64,000 nt of DNA from OLB9 sp041392785 (GCA_041392785.1 JAWKLK010000010.1:189401-253400); one strand, 5' to 3'; positions 29,532 to 39,329 are shown, counted from the first letter of the stretch. Notes: a model not told the origin generated them from the sequence alone. Made by a program: numbers and translations.

Positions 29532-30050
29532 TTAATGATGGTGGTCACCATGTTCGCCACTTTCATGAATATGACCATGCTCAAGCTCCATAGGAGATGC
29601 TTCCCTAACCTGTAAAATTTCACCAATAAAATGCAATGTCCTACCTGACATCGGGTGATTAAAATCTATAAGTATACTTTCTATCTTTTGTTCTAAAATA
29701 ACTCCATGAAAACTTCTACCTTCTCCATCTACCATATCAATAGGTCTACCTGTCACAAGCTGCTCTCTATCAACATTTCCATTTTCATCCTTAAAATTTT
29801 CAATGGCGATATCAATGACAGCACCATCCTCGTATTCACCATAAGCATCTTCTGGTGCTAAGGTAAATTCAAAACTGTCCCCAGCAGTTTTATTTTCTAA
29901 GTGTTCTTCAAATGATGGCAACATCATCCCAATACCAAAAATAAAATTTAGGGCTTGACCACCATATGTTTCTTCTATTAATTCGCCATCCTTATTATCT
30001 TCAAATAGCCTGTAATGCAATGAAACTACTCTTTCTTTTACTATATTCAT
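29532..30050 (-). CDS. slyD: SlyD-type FKBP peptidyl-prolyl isomerase
   Basis: 172 residues. FKBP domain with YGGQALNFIFGIGMMLPSFEEHLENKTAGDSFEF, an inserted IF/flap chaperone domain (PEDAYGEYED ... ITDIxxEN type), and a return to FKBP at VDFNHPMSGRTLHF. The tail is His-rich (HGHIHESGEHGDHHH), the metal-binding feature typical of SlyD. Catalyses prolyl isomerisation and acts as a folding helper and metal store in the cytoplasm. A good -7 element lies just upstream. Confidence 0.88.
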   Translation of the reverse strand: MNIVKERVVSLHYRLFEDNKDGELIEETYGGQALNFIFGIGMMLPSFEEHLENKTAGDSFEFTLAPEDAYGEYEDGAVIDIAIENFKDENGNVDREQLVTGRPIDMVDGEGRSFHGVILEQKIESILIDFNHPMSGRTLHFIGEILQVREASPMELEHGHIHESGEHGDHHH

Positions 30051-30064
30051 TTTAAATATTTTTA

Positions 30065-30072
30065 CAAAGGTA
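30065..30072 (-). promoter_or_regulatory. -7 promoter element for slyD-ade
   Basis: Minus strand TACCTTTG, about 15 bases upstream of the ATG; a TTG 22 bases further upstream (30095-30097) could be the -33 element. Implies a very short leader. Confidence 0.5.
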
Positions 30073-30239
30073 ACTTATATTGTTTAGGTTACTAGCAATC
30101 TTAATCATTTTACGTCTTTGAAAATGTATTCTAATGAGGATGATTCAGGTAAGTAAAAGTTTTATCATGGTTTTCCTTGATTTGTCAAATTAAAAAAATA
30201 AAATTATTCAATAAGTATTTCATATTAAAAAAAAACTAT

Positions 30240-30247
30240 TATCTTTG
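30240..30247 (+). promoter_or_regulatory. -7 promoter element for the cohesin/dockerin protein
   Basis: TATCTTTG matching TAnnTTTG, about 148 bases ahead of the ATG at 30396. No clear -33 box. Confidence 0.45.
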
Positions 30248-30395
30248 TATCATCCAATTTCGGCTAACATTCTTATTTGGAAAGTTTAGCTGAGAAATTT
30301 TCTAGTATTTCCCTATCATAGTTTTGGTTTTTTATTTGTCATGTTGCATTTACATGTCAATTATTCTTTATTAAAATAGTAATCAATATTAAAAA

Positions 30396-33300
30396 ATGAA
30401 ACAAATTTTCACACTCATTCTTTTTTTTAGTTTTCACCTTTTGTTTGGACAATTAGACTGCTTCGTCTCTGCGACGCAAATCAGTTGTTCTTCAGATTTT
30501 ATCGATGCAAATGTGGAAAATGGTACGAATGTGATCACAGGTGGTTATTGTGGTTCTACTATTACAGGATATACAGGTTTTGAAAAATCTTACAAATTTA
30601 CATTGCAACAAAAAGCTACAGTATATCTTAAAATTACTGACCTTACGGCAGATTTAGATTTGTTTTTGTTACGCTCATGTCAGGTTAGTGACTGTATAGC
30701 AAGTAGTACACAACCTGCAACTGTTAACTCCGAATTTATTGCAGTAACCTTAGATCCGGGAACTTATTATGCGATTGTAGACGGGTGGAATGGTGCCGTC
30801 AGTAAATATAATTTAAGCTTAAGTTGCACACCGAATGACGGTCAGGTGATTTGTACCAACGCAAAGCCATTAGAATGTAACAGGACAGTTACGGATTCAA
30901 CCACACTTGGATTGAACAATGCAGTGGGACCGTATTGTAGCAATTTGTCCAATTATATCGGAAAAGAAAAAGTATATTCTATCAATGTTACTTCATATTC
31001 TCGTATTCAAGCTACATTGAAGGGATTTACACAAAATGAAGATTTATTTTTATTATCAGAATGTGACAAATTGAAGTGCCTTGCATCAAGCACAAAAACT
31101 GGACTTCTGCAAGAGGACATAGGTATCAACCTTCAACCAGGAAAATATTATCTTGTTGTGGATGGCCTGACGAGTATCAATACAAAATACCAGCTTTCTC
31201 TTACTTGTACACCTATCAATAACGCTGCAACTCTGGACTGTAATACGGCTATTACTGTCAATTATTCAGGCAATGGAAGTGATCTGAAGTTTAATTATGT
31301 TTTCTCAGGGGCGTCAACTCACCGATTCATTCAATGGAGATACAATTCAACCATATTATCTACGCAATCCAATGTAAATCTACTATTTCAAGGGGCAGGT
31401 ACGTATAATATCTGTGCAGATTATGAAGACCTTGCTACTGGACAAATTAAATCTTGCTGTAAACAGTCGTGTATTGCTTTACCAAATAACTGTGAAGACA
31501 TTATTCAGTATCAATACACAAATGGCTACTATACTTTGAGTCTTGCTGGAAACCAAAGTCAATATCAAAATGTGACATGGCGAAATGATACTGATGGTCT
31601 TCCACTAAATCCAAATTATGTTCCAGCAAGTTGTAGGATAATCACTGCTACTGTGAGTTACTATAATTCTGCTTCTGGTTGCTGGACCTTATGTTGTAGA
31701 ACAATAAATCTTTGTCCTCCTTTAGGATGTGAAAATGATATAAGTTTTTATTATAATTCATCATCGAATGCATATCAATTTTCTTTTTCAAATCCGTATG
31801 CTACGAATATCGTTTGGAAATTTGAAGACACAAATACTACCCTGCCAAATGGACAATTCTATGTACCATCTAACTGGACATGTCAAGAAAGAACAGTATC
31901 TGTATATTATAAAGATATATCAACAAATTGTTGGAGAGTTTGCTCAAAACGTGTTACAATTTGTCCTCCGATCAATTGCCAAAATGCAATTTCATATGTG
32001 TACAATAGTATCGCAAACAAATTTGTGTTTACCCTCGCTAATTCATATGGTACAAGTCAGATATGGAAGTTTGAAGAAACAAATACCATTTTACCGAATG
32101 GAGAATTTTTCGTTCCATCTAATTGGTCTTGTAGGGAAGTAACCGTATCAGTTTATTATTTTGATATCAGCTCCCAATGTTATAGAGTCTGTTCTAAAAT
32201 TGTAACAATATGTCCACCGATAAACTGTGAAACTGCCATCCAATATACTTATGTCCCAAGTGGTAATAAATATCAATTCACATTGAATGTTCCAGGGGCA
32301 CAATTCCCATCTTGGTATTTTGAAGAGGGTGGAACAAGCCTACCAAATGGTACATTTTATCTCCCATCAAACTGGACATGTCAAGAAAAAACCGTTGTGG
32401 TCCATTATTATGATTCGTTTAGTTCATGTTGGAGGGTTTGTTCGCGCATCATAACGATTTGCCCACCTGTGACTTGTGAAAATGCTATCGATTATACTTT
32501 CAATACAGTCACAAACGCTTACCATTTTAGTCTAAATATTCCTGGTGCTACTTCAATATCATGGCAATTTGATGATACACATACCAGTATTCCTAATGGA
32601 ACATTCGTAATTCCTGCAAACTGGACATGTCAAGATAGACCTGTGTCAGTATATTATTATTACCCAGGTTCAAATTGTTGGAGGGTGTGTTGTAAATGGG
32701 TAAGTATATGCCCACCAACAAATTGTAATGATGTTATACATTATAAATACAATCCAGATGGTGATGCCATTGTCCTATCTTATTCGGGATCAAATGTATC
32801 TCAATTAACCTGGACAAACGAGACCACGGGTACTCAAATTGGTACTGTAGGTTCTACCCAGGTAGTTTATTCACTTACTGGCCTTTCATGTGCTACACAT
32901 ACCTTTAGTATCAAATACTACGAAAATGGTTCATGGAAAATGTGTTGTAAAAACATATATGTATGTAATCCTAATCACTGCAGCAACACCATTACGTCTC
33001 AATCAAATGGCAATACCTTAACAGTCAGTGTACCTTCAGTTTATCAAGATATCGAATGGATAAATCCTAACACAAACACTGTTTTAGGAACTGGCAATAC
33101 TTTACAAATTCCTATTGTGAATGGTACTTATTCAGGTTTAATAGCCGTAAATTATTATGATCCAGCAAACTTGCATTATAAAACTTGTGCAAAACAATTG
33201 GAGGCAAGTTGTCCAAAACCTTTACCTGATTTTTCATTCACAATAAATGGAGATGTAGTGAGTTTTTCAAATGCATCATTAGATGCCACAAGTTATTCTT

Positions 33301-35567
33301 GGAACTTTGACGGTGGATTACCAGTTTCAGGCAGCAGCCATATAGATGCAAATCCTACAGTATCATTCAGTCAAGGCGTCTTTGATGTTTGTCTCACAGC
33401 CACAAATGCTTGTGGAAATGCACAAATTTGCAAATCAATCACCATTACACAGGGCCACGATTGTTCATTCTATATTCCCGAAATGACATGTGGCACTGTA
33501 GGCACCGAAATCATAATACCAATAAAAGTTGCTGATTTTGAAGATGTTATTACTTTCAATTTTACATTAAGAAACAACAACCCTGCGGCTGTGTACTTTA
33601 AATCAATAGAGCAAATCAATCCGGCAATCCAATCTGGGTACAATCATCATATAGAAAACGATCACTTAAGGTTTTTATGGTCAAGTGCGTCAGGAAAAAC
33701 ATTAGATGATGAATCCATTATTTTTTATGTCAGGGCGCAAGTGGTTCAAGAGTCTTCTACTCCAGTGAATGTTTTCTTTAGTAACGATCCTGTGAAAATT
33801 GAAGCATTCAACGCATCATTACAAAAACTAAATGTTCAGACCTCAGCTGGAAATGTTTGTATAGACGCTATCCCAGAAGCACTGGTGATAAATGGCGAAT
33901 TATTAACTTACAAAAATCACACACCAATCACAAATACTGATGTTTTTATAACAGGAGACATGCAGGACTCAGTTATTACAAGCAATACTGGTGGGTATAC
34001 CTTGGATGGGGTGACGTATAATTCTTCTGTAAATATTTACCCTTATAGAGACCATGATACTTATAATGGAGTCAATGCATTGGATATTGTAGCATTGCAA
34101 AGACATATTTTATCGGTACAACAATTGACATCACCATACGCTATAGTCGCAGCAGATGTAAATAGAGACAATGTAATAAATGCATTGGACATTGTTACAT
34201 TGCAAAAGTTACAATTAAGATTGATTGAGCAGTTTCCTAATAATACATCTTGGAGATTCATTCCAAAATCTTACGCCTTTACTACAAGTAATCCGCTTAG
34301 TGAAGCATTCCCAGAAGTAATCTCCTTTGACCCAATTACTTTAAATGTAAATGATTTGGATTTTTATGGAATCAAAATTGGTGATTTGAACGACACGAAT
34401 GATGGAGGACTTCAAATCAATGGTGATGATCCAAATACTCGCGCCACACTTGACAGCTTGAAGTTGGAAGCGTCCCAAATCTATACTACCCCAGAAGGCA
34501 TTATAAATGTACCTGTCAAAGCAGAATCTTTCGAAGGACTCACATCCTTGGAAGGAAGTATTCATTTTGACACAAATACACTGAAATTTATTGGTGTAAA
34601 AGATTTTGGACTACTAGGTATGGGTGAAGACAATTTTGGAAGACCTACCAAATATGGTTCAGATGTCATCACATTTACTTGGTCAAATGGAACCTTAAAT
34701 GGTGTGGACATAAGCAATAATAAAGTTCTTTTTGTGTTGCAGTTTGAAGTAATTGGCGACGTAGGAAAATTTGCTGAAATTGAATTTAACAACTATCCAC
34801 TTGCAATGCTATCTTCTGATAAGGATTTGAATGAAGTCCATGTCTATGCCCCTAAAACACATGTTGATATTTTAGCACCTTTAGCGTCAGATGCAATAGT
34901 CACTTCATCGACTTGTTATGGCGAAAATTCAGGCAGCATTTATTCTGAGATTTCAGGCGGTACTGGCCAATATACATATCAATGGTCTAATGGCAGTACA
35001 GAAGCCAACATTACCAACCTAGCAGATGGTGTCTATGAATTAAGTGTAACCGATAAGATTGCTGGATTGACATTTTCATCTGAATATAGCATCGAGTCTC
35101 CTGATAAAATTGAGGGAACCATAGAATTTAATTCGGATTTAAACAAGATTTCTATCAGTGCAACTGGAGGCACGGCACCTTATGTCTTTATTTGGAATAC
35201 TGGAGAAAAATTTTCTGAGATCACGGTATCAGAAAATGGCTTGTATTCTGTGGTTGTAGTTGATTCAAAATTATGTGTATCACAGAAATATGAAATTTTG
35301 GTCACAAATTTCATTACATCGACTTCAGATGATAGAAATAAGAATTTTGTAATTTATCCAAATCCAGCATCAGATAAATTATATTTCAACAGTGAAACGA
35401 ATATTTCAGGTGAATCATACACTATATTTTCAATGAATGGACAAGCTATGCAATATGGTACATTCCAAAATGAAAATTATATAGTTCTTCCTGAAGTGAG
35501 TGATGGTATGTATGTATTACATATTCCTTCTTTGGGTAAAAAAATAAAACTAGTGATTAGAAAGTAA
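30396..35567 (+). CDS. Multidomain T9SS surface protein with cohesin-dockerin-cohesin core
   Basis: 1723 residues. Signal peptide MKQIFTLILFFSFHLLFG. Two PPC-like domains (about 20-150 and 150-275), seven Cys/Trp-rich ~82-residue repeats (about 365-935), a PKD domain (SWNFDGG ... VCLTATNACG, 945-1020), a cohesin-like sandwich (1028-1160), a carboxypeptidase-regulatory-like stretch (GGYTLDGVTYN), a dockerin-like pair of helical Ca repeats (NGVNALDIVALQRHIL and DVNRDNVINALDIVTLQK, 1220-1275), a second cohesin-like domain (1353-1500), a SprB-like repeat (YQWSNGSTEANITNLADGVYELSVTD) and a type A T9SS sorting domain (FVIYPNPASDKLYF ... LVIRK). Secreted and anchored at the surface; probably a structural or adhesive scaffold. 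No enzyme domain seen. Confidence 0.88.
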   Translation: MKQIFTLILFFSFHLLFGQLDCFVSATQISCSSDFIDANVENGTNVITGGYCGSTITGYTGFEKSYKFTLQQKATVYLKITDLTADLDLFLLRSCQVSDCIASSTQPATVNSEFIAVTLDPGTYYAIVDGWNGAVSKYNLSLSCTPNDGQVICTNAKPLECNRTVTDSTTLGLNNAVGPYCSNLSNYIGKEKVYSINVTSYSRIQATLKGFTQNEDLFLLSECDKLKCLASSTKTGLLQEDIGINLQPGKYYLVVDGLTSINTKYQLSLTCTPINNAATLDCNTAITVNYSGNGSDLKFNYVFSGASTHRFIQWRYNSTILSTQSNVNLLFQGAGTYNICADYEDLATGQIKSCCKQSCIALPNNCEDIIQYQYTNGYYTLSLAGNQSQYQNVTWRNDTDGLPLNPNYVPASCRIITATVSYYNSASGCWTLCCRTINLCPPLGCENDISFYYNSSSNAYQFSFSNPYATNIVWKFEDTNTTLPNGQFYVPSNWTCQERTVSVYYKDISTNCWRVCSKRVTICPPINCQNAISYVYNSIANKFVFTLANSYGTSQIWKFEETNTILPNGEFFVPSNWSCREVTVSVYYFDISSQCYRVCSKIVTICPPINCETAIQYTYVPSGNKYQFTLNVPGAQFPSWYFEEGGTSLPNGTFYLPSNWTCQEKTVVVHYYDSFSSCWRVCSRIITICPPVTCENAIDYTFNTVTNAYHFSLNIPGATSISWQFDDTHTSIPNGTFVIPANWTCQDRPVSVYYYYPGSNCWRVCCKWVSICPPTNCNDVIHYKYNPDGDAIVLSYSGSNVSQLTWTNETTGTQIGTVGSTQVVYSLTGLSCATHTFSIKYYENGSWKMCCKNIYVCNPNHCSNTITSQSNGNTLTVSVPSVYQDIEWINPNTNTVLGTGNTLQIPIVNGTYSGLIAVNYYDPANLHYKTCAKQLEASCPKPLPDFSFTINGDVVSFSNASLDATSYSWNFDGGLPVSGSSHIDANPTVSFSQGVFDVCLTATNACGNAQICKSITITQGHDCSFYIPEMTCGTVGTEIIIPIKVADFEDVITFNFTLRNNNPAAVYFKSIEQINPAIQSGYNHHIENDHLRFLWSSASGKTLDDESIIFYVRAQVVQESSTPVNVFFSNDPVKIEAFNASLQKLNVQTSAGNVCIDAIPEALVINGELLTYKNHTPITNTDVFITGDMQDSVITSNTGGYTLDGVTYNSSVNIYPYRDHDTYNGVNALDIVALQRHILSVQQLTSPYAIVAADVNRDNVINALDIVTLQKLQLRLIEQFPNNTSWRFIPKSYAFTTSNPLSEAFPEVISFDPITLNVNDLDFYGIKIGDLNDTNDGGLQINGDDPNTRATLDSLKLEASQIYTTPEGIINVPVKAESFEGLTSLEGSIHFDTNTLKFIGVKDFGLLGMGEDNFGRPTKYGSDVITFTWSNGTLNGVDISNNKVLFVLQFEVIGDVGKFAEIEFNNYPLAMLSSDKDLNEVHVYAPKTHVDILAPLASDAIVTSSTCYGENSGSIYSEISGGTGQYTYQWSNGSTEANITNLADGVYELSVTDKIAGLTFSSEYSIESPDKIEGTIEFNSDLNKISISATGGTAPYVFIWNTGEKFSEITVSENGLYSVVVVDSKLCVSQKYEILVTNFITSTSDDRNKNFVIYPNPASDKLYFNSETNISGESYTIFSMNGQAMQYGTFQNENYIVLPEVSDGMYVLHIPSLGKKIKLVIRK
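31480..33200 (+). repeat. Seven tandem ~248-bp repeats in the secreted protein
   Basis: The boundary pattern ICPP-x-x-C-[EQN]-[NT] recurs at about 31489, 31727, 31974, 32224, 32473, 32720 and 32976. The central copies share LPNGxFxxPSNWxCxExxVSVYYxD and CWRVCxKxVTICPP; the words CTGGACATGTCAAG recur exactly in three copies. First and last copies are more diverged. Each unit holds five or six cysteines, so disulfide-stiffened rods are likely. Confidence 0.85.
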
Positions 35568-35588
35568 GATTGCTTTTCTGCTTTGATG

Positions 35589-35621
35589 AAGGCCATGATT
35601 GAAAATTTCATGGCCTTTTTT
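35589..35621 (+). terminator. Terminator after the cohesin/dockerin gene
   Basis: AAGGCCATGA pairs with TCATGGCCTT across a 9-nt loop, followed by a T run; 22 bases after the stop codon. Confidence 0.85.
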
Positions 35622-35676
35622 CATTATAAACTTTAATTTCAGTTTGGAGTTATTAAAAAGACAATAATATAAACCC

Positions 35677-36299
35677 ATGACAACGACCATATTGATCATC
35701 ATAGCAACATGTATAGTTTCCTTTTTAGGCTTCAAGAATTATGCGATTTTTGATCAACTCAAACATTTTCCGTCAATAGAACATCAAGATAAAAGTTATT
35801 ACAGATGGCTTACGGGTGGGTTTTTGCACGGTGATGAGATGCATCTTTTTGTCAATATGTATGTTTTTTACATGTTTGGAACATATGTAGAATATTTTAT
35901 AAAAAGTTCATCATATGCACAGTTTGGGAGTATTATTTTCCTTGTATTATATTTACTCATTATCGCAATGGCTAATATCCCAACATACTTCAAATATAAA
36001 AATAGTACATTTTTTTCAAGCGTAGGTGCATCGGGAGGAGTGACAGGGCTTGTTTTTATTTATATATTGTTAAATCCTTGGGAAATGCTTTATCTCTTTT
36101 TGCAATTCCTATCCCAGCAATACTGTTTGGAGTGCTTTACTTGTGGTATTCGAGTTGGGCTGCTGATAAAAACAGGGATAACATTGATCATTATGGCCAT
36201 TTTTTTGGAGCATTAGCAGGCATTGCCACATTCACAATAATATATCCAAGAGTTCTTCCAGCATTTTTTGAAAAACTTATTTATAATTTTCCACTTTAA
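35677..36299 (+). pseudogene. Rhomboid intramembrane serine protease, frameshifted
   Basis: Two frames together encode a rhomboid of about 207 residues. The first (from ATG 35677) gives the N-terminal helices, the loop GGFLHGDEMHLFVNMYVFYMFG, and the catalytic serine in SVGASGGVTG. It then runs into a wrong frame after LLNPWEMLYLF. The second frame continues with AIPIPAILFGVLYLWYSSWAADKNRDNIDHYGHFFGALAG, including the catalytic histidine. The switch falls on the T5 run at 36097-36101; one extra T would restore the protein. Active residues are intact on both sides, so this is either a recent mutation or a sequencing error. The 3' end overlaps the stop of the convergent corA-like gene by 4 bp. 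Confidence 0.8.
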
Positions 36300-37246
36300 G
36301 ATTTTTCTTTACGCGAATAGTAACTCACCAAAACATAACCTAGTATTAAAGATATAAATATAATTATTGGGAATGCATACGGGCTCTCTTTAAATGGAAT
36401 GTACTTCAAGTTCATCCCATAGAAAGACGCAACCATACTTGGCACCAACAAGATTATGGTAACCATAGTCAATCTATGTATAATAACATTCAAATTATTG
36501 GAAACAATAGATGCATACGCCTCCATCGTACCTCCCAAGATATTGGTGTAAACATTTGACATCTCAAGTGCCTGAGAATTATCAATAATAATGTCTTCAA
36601 AAAGATCCATTTTGTCTGTAGCTATTTCCAATTTCACTAGATCGATCCGCTTCATTTTCATTTTCAACAATTCATTGGTACTAAGTGATGAGACAAAGTA
36701 AACCAAACTTTTTTCAATTCTAAGTAACTGCTGTAATTCTGAATTCCTCGAAGAATTATAAAGCTCTTGTTCTATGAGGTTTCTTTTCAGATTCAGTTTT
36801 TTAAGGCATTCCAAAAAACGATATACATTCTGTTCGAAGATTTGTAAAGTAAATAATTTTTTGTCTTTTGGGTTGAAACCCTTTACTTTATTTTCCAAAA
36901 ATTTATCTAGTATAGGGTTTTCATCTGAGCAAATAGTCACAATGTGTAAAGGTGTCAATATAATACCAATCGGGATGGTGATGTAAATGGCTTCGCTTTC
37001 CTTTCCTTCGTCGTTCAGCACTGGGCTGTTTATAAGAATTAAGATATTCTCATCTTCTTTTTCAAATCGTGAGCGCTCATCTACGTCAATAGAATCAGTT
37101 AAGAAATCTAACGGTATTTCTAATGTTTTGGCTAATTGATCTAATTCTTTATGTTCAAATGGAGGATAAACATTTATCCAAGAAGCTTCATTTGCTCCAG
37201 TTACTTCTTTTACGAGACCATTATTTTTGTCAATGTACTGAATCAT
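36296..37246 (-). CDS. corA: CorA-type magnesium/divalent metal transporter
   Basis: 316 residues. Large cytoplasmic N-terminal domain with alternating beta/alpha (ASWINVYPPFEHKELDQLAKTL) and a long coiled helix (residues 140-250), then two C-terminal transmembrane helices: the first ends in the signature YGMN (MVASFYGMNLKYIPF), the second is AFPIIIFISLILGYVLVSYY followed by RKEKS. The GMN motif defines the selectivity mouth of the pentameric Mg2+ channel. A -7 element lies at 37290-37297. Complete. Confidence 0.9.
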   Translation of the reverse strand: MIQYIDKNNGLVKEVTGANEASWINVYPPFEHKELDQLAKTLEIPLDFLTDSIDVDERSRFEKEDENILILINSPVLNDEGKESEAIYITIPIGIILTPLHIVTICSDENPILDKFLENKVKGFNPKDKKLFTLQIFEQNVYRFLECLKKLNLKRNLIEQELYNSSRNSELQQLLRIEKSLVYFVSSLSTNELLKMKMKRIDLVKLEIATDKMDLFEDIIIDNSQALEMSNVYTNILGGTMEAYASIVSNNLNVIIHRLTMVTIILLVPSMVASFYGMNLKYIPFKESPYAFPIIIFISLILGYVLVSYYSRKEKS

Positions 37247-37289
37247 AAATCGGACAAGGATGTAGGTTTAGAACAATTGAACTAGCGTA

Positions 37290-37297
37290 CAAAGGTA
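37290..37297 (-). promoter_or_regulatory. -7 promoter element for corA
   Basis: Minus strand TACCTTTG, 44 bases upstream of the corA ATG and clear of the insertion sequence that begins at 37339. Confidence 0.45.
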
Positions 37298-37338
37298 ATA
37301 AAATAATATTAAACAACGACTGCATCATAAAATTTGTG

Positions 37339-37355
37339 TGTATAACAAATTGCAC
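37339..37355 (+). repeat. Left terminal inverted repeat of the IS
   Basis: TGTATAACAAATTGCAC; exact reverse complement of 38602-38618. Its last base is the first base of the transposase stop codon complement. Confidence 0.85.
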
Positions 37356-38560
37356 TAAGCAGCGGCATTAACAAATTTTTCTAGAATGCCCCACGCATTG
37401 CTCTTGTATAAGCACCTCAGGTTGGCTATAGCGTTAGCACCTTTTATACTCCATTTTTGACCAGAGAGTTTCATTCGTGTTTGTAATACACTCCTATGTG
37501 CTGCTTCTATTGGGCCTGATCCTATTAATAATCCTCTGTCCCTGTACGTTTTATAGAACATCCTTTCTTCATGTTCCTCATAATAATGAAGGGTTTTTCT
37601 TTTATTTCTCTTGCATCTTCTGCTTTTACACCTGAGCCTTTTTTATATTTTCTATCACCTGATGTACCTTATCTTCCATCAAAAGTTTACATTGTATGTC
37701 AATCCAATTTTGCCTCTTGTTCTTTTAAAAACAACTTCTATTAAGATTACTAATTTCTTCTTTAGCATGAAAGTCAAGAATTTGCGTCGCCTCCTGGATA
37801 ATTATCTTCAGCCCACTTCCATATCCATTTCGCCCCGTCTCCTATTATTACCTTTTTCTATAATCGCATAAATGCCTTTCTAATTTTGCAAAAACACTTC
37901 TACTCCGCCCATGTGACTTACACACCGAATTTTTAATTTCTGACCTTGTATTACTTGTTTCAATATGTTATTGTCTGTAATATCCTAGCAAGTTTTGTCT
38001 CTTTCCATTTTTCGTCTCAGGCCAGAAGCATACTTCCCATCGGTCATCACATACACTGCTTCATCTTTTTTTACACCGTCAAGCTTCGGTATACAACGTC
38101 TCATATTTCGCTCTATAAGGGTCGAGTTGTGATCCGTAATACTCACTTACTTGTATCTGCATACCACTTATGTTAAGCCCCGCTGCAAGCTTTTCAAGCA
38201 ATTCACTCGCCCGTCAAAAACTTTACTTGTCCCAATAAACAAAGTAAGACTTGTAAAATATTTGCGTTATGGCAACTTCTTAGTACCAAAGCACAAAACG
38301 TGATCCTTCCTAATCTCCACTTCCAAAATACGTGTTTATTTTTTTTGAGTTCCGACTCTTTGGTATTTTACCCTGTGATTGTACAAGCAACGTTCTAGCT
38401 GAAACTCCTACTCATTTCTATGAGCCTTAACTCATACTCAATGGGGCATTTAATTCCAGATTCTTGATCTAAAATGTACTAACCTCGGTTCTAACATTTC
38501 TCTGTGATGGATTCTAAAATTTGATCTTTAGTGTCCACCTTTTCGTTTTTTAATGATTAA
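37355..38560 (-). pseudogene. Degenerate DDE transposase (ISKra4-like)
   Basis: Reading the minus strand from 38560 down, recognisable pieces appear in order but in different frames and with stops: SGIKCPIEYELRLIEMS, LEKLAAGLNISGMQIQVSEYYG, DGVKKDEAVYVMTDGK, VSHMGGVEVF, VIIGDGAKWIWKWAEDNYPG (GDGA block of the catalytic core), QILDFHAKE, QNWIDIQCKLLMEDKVHQV, and an intact C-terminal end (37355-37561 and slightly upstream) with RGLLIGSGPIEAAHRSVLQTRM and KGANAIANLR. The GDGAxWIW, QILDFxHA and GSGxIEAAH blocks resemble ISKra4-type transposases; the family call is from memory. Not functional. Confidence 0.8.
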
Positions 38561-38601
38561 TAATACTCAGGTGACGCAAATTTAATGCTCTTTTTGTTTT
38601 T

Positions 38602-38618
38602 GTGCAATTTGTTATACA
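38602..38618 (-). repeat. Right terminal inverted repeat of the IS
   Basis: GTGCAATTTGTTATACA on the plus strand, exact complement of the left end over 17 bases. Confidence 0.85.
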
Positions 38619-39329
38619 ATATCTGTGGCTCTAAAGCTCCACTTTTCTGGAGGCAGGCTTTAATTGGTCGTCTTTGCTCTTAAAAAGATTGAAATTGGCT
38701 TATCAAAACTGACAACATTGCTACTAGTAATAACAAGCAATTACATAACTTGGAATCTTTAAAGAGCATTTCACTTAGATACCATGCGATGAGCTTCTAA
38801 TAATGCTATTGATTTATTTTATTAATCGACTATTCATTTTTGAACTTTTCAATTTATACTACCTATGCCAAAAACGATACCATTACTTTTTATTATAATA
38901 TATCCTTTGACCTGTTATTTAACCCTAATAAAGATGCTTCTTATATATGCAACAATTGTTCATTTCCTTGATACTAAAATCAAATCGTTTCAAATATGCA
39001 TTTTAAATAATTTATTGTTTATCCAAATATGAGGGTATCTAAAATTACCACATTAGGGGTACAATTTTTTTCATATCGGAATTTAAATGCATATCAAACT
39101 AAAATTTAATTCGACATCAAGGAATTTTCATGCACTTTTTGTGTATTTAAATGAGCTAACACGACATTTTTTCAGGTAAAGTAGATGTTACAGACTTTTT
39201 GTCTTGCTGGTACACTTTTGGAAATGTTATAATGATTACTGGTTAGCAATGGATTTTTTAGTTAATATATAATTATCTTTGCACCTTTGTTCACAAAAAA
39301 CAATTCATAATATTTTTTAATAAAAGCCC
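38619..39329. other. 711-bp region without a gene
   Basis: AT-rich. I found no credible ORF, RNA gene or repeat here; only the secA promoter element near its right end is supported. It may include old flanking debris of the insertion sequence. Confidence 0.5.
39274..39281 (+). promoter_or_regulatory. -7 promoter element for secA
   Basis: TATCTTTG (TAnnTTTG), 49 bases ahead of the secA ATG. Confidence 0.55.

Larger units (their letters stand above)
30051..30395. other. Divergent intergenic region with promoters both ways
   Basis: 345 AT-rich bases between slyD and the large secreted protein. Besides the slyD element it holds TATCTTTG at 30240-30247 on the plus strand, which would give a leader of about 140 nt. 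No RNA gene, ORF or strong hairpin seen. Confidence 0.5.
37339..38618 (-). mobile_element. Decayed insertion sequence, 1280 bp
   Basis: Bounded by perfect 17-bp inverted repeats (TGTATAACAAATTGCAC at 37339-37355 and its complement at 38602-38618). The inside encodes, on the minus strand, remnants of one DDE transposase in several frames. No certain target duplication is visible. It lies between corA and the secA upstream region. Confidence 0.85.

Noticed and set aside
31480..33200. Regular DNA repeats that could suggest a CRISPR-like array
   Set aside because: The ~248-bp units are coding, in frame and diverged, with no short repeat-spacer structure.
35550..35735. Minus-strand open frame across the terminator and rhomboid start
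   Set aside because: It overlaps a clear terminator hairpin and shows no protein features.
37611..38176. Plus-strand open frames within the insertion sequence
   Set aside because: They are shadows of the minus-strand transposase remnant, which has clear family motifs.
38619..39329. Possible small RNA or tRNA in the gene-free stretch before secA
   Set aside because: No cloverleaf, CCA end or stable hairpin could be found by eye; AT-rich throughout.
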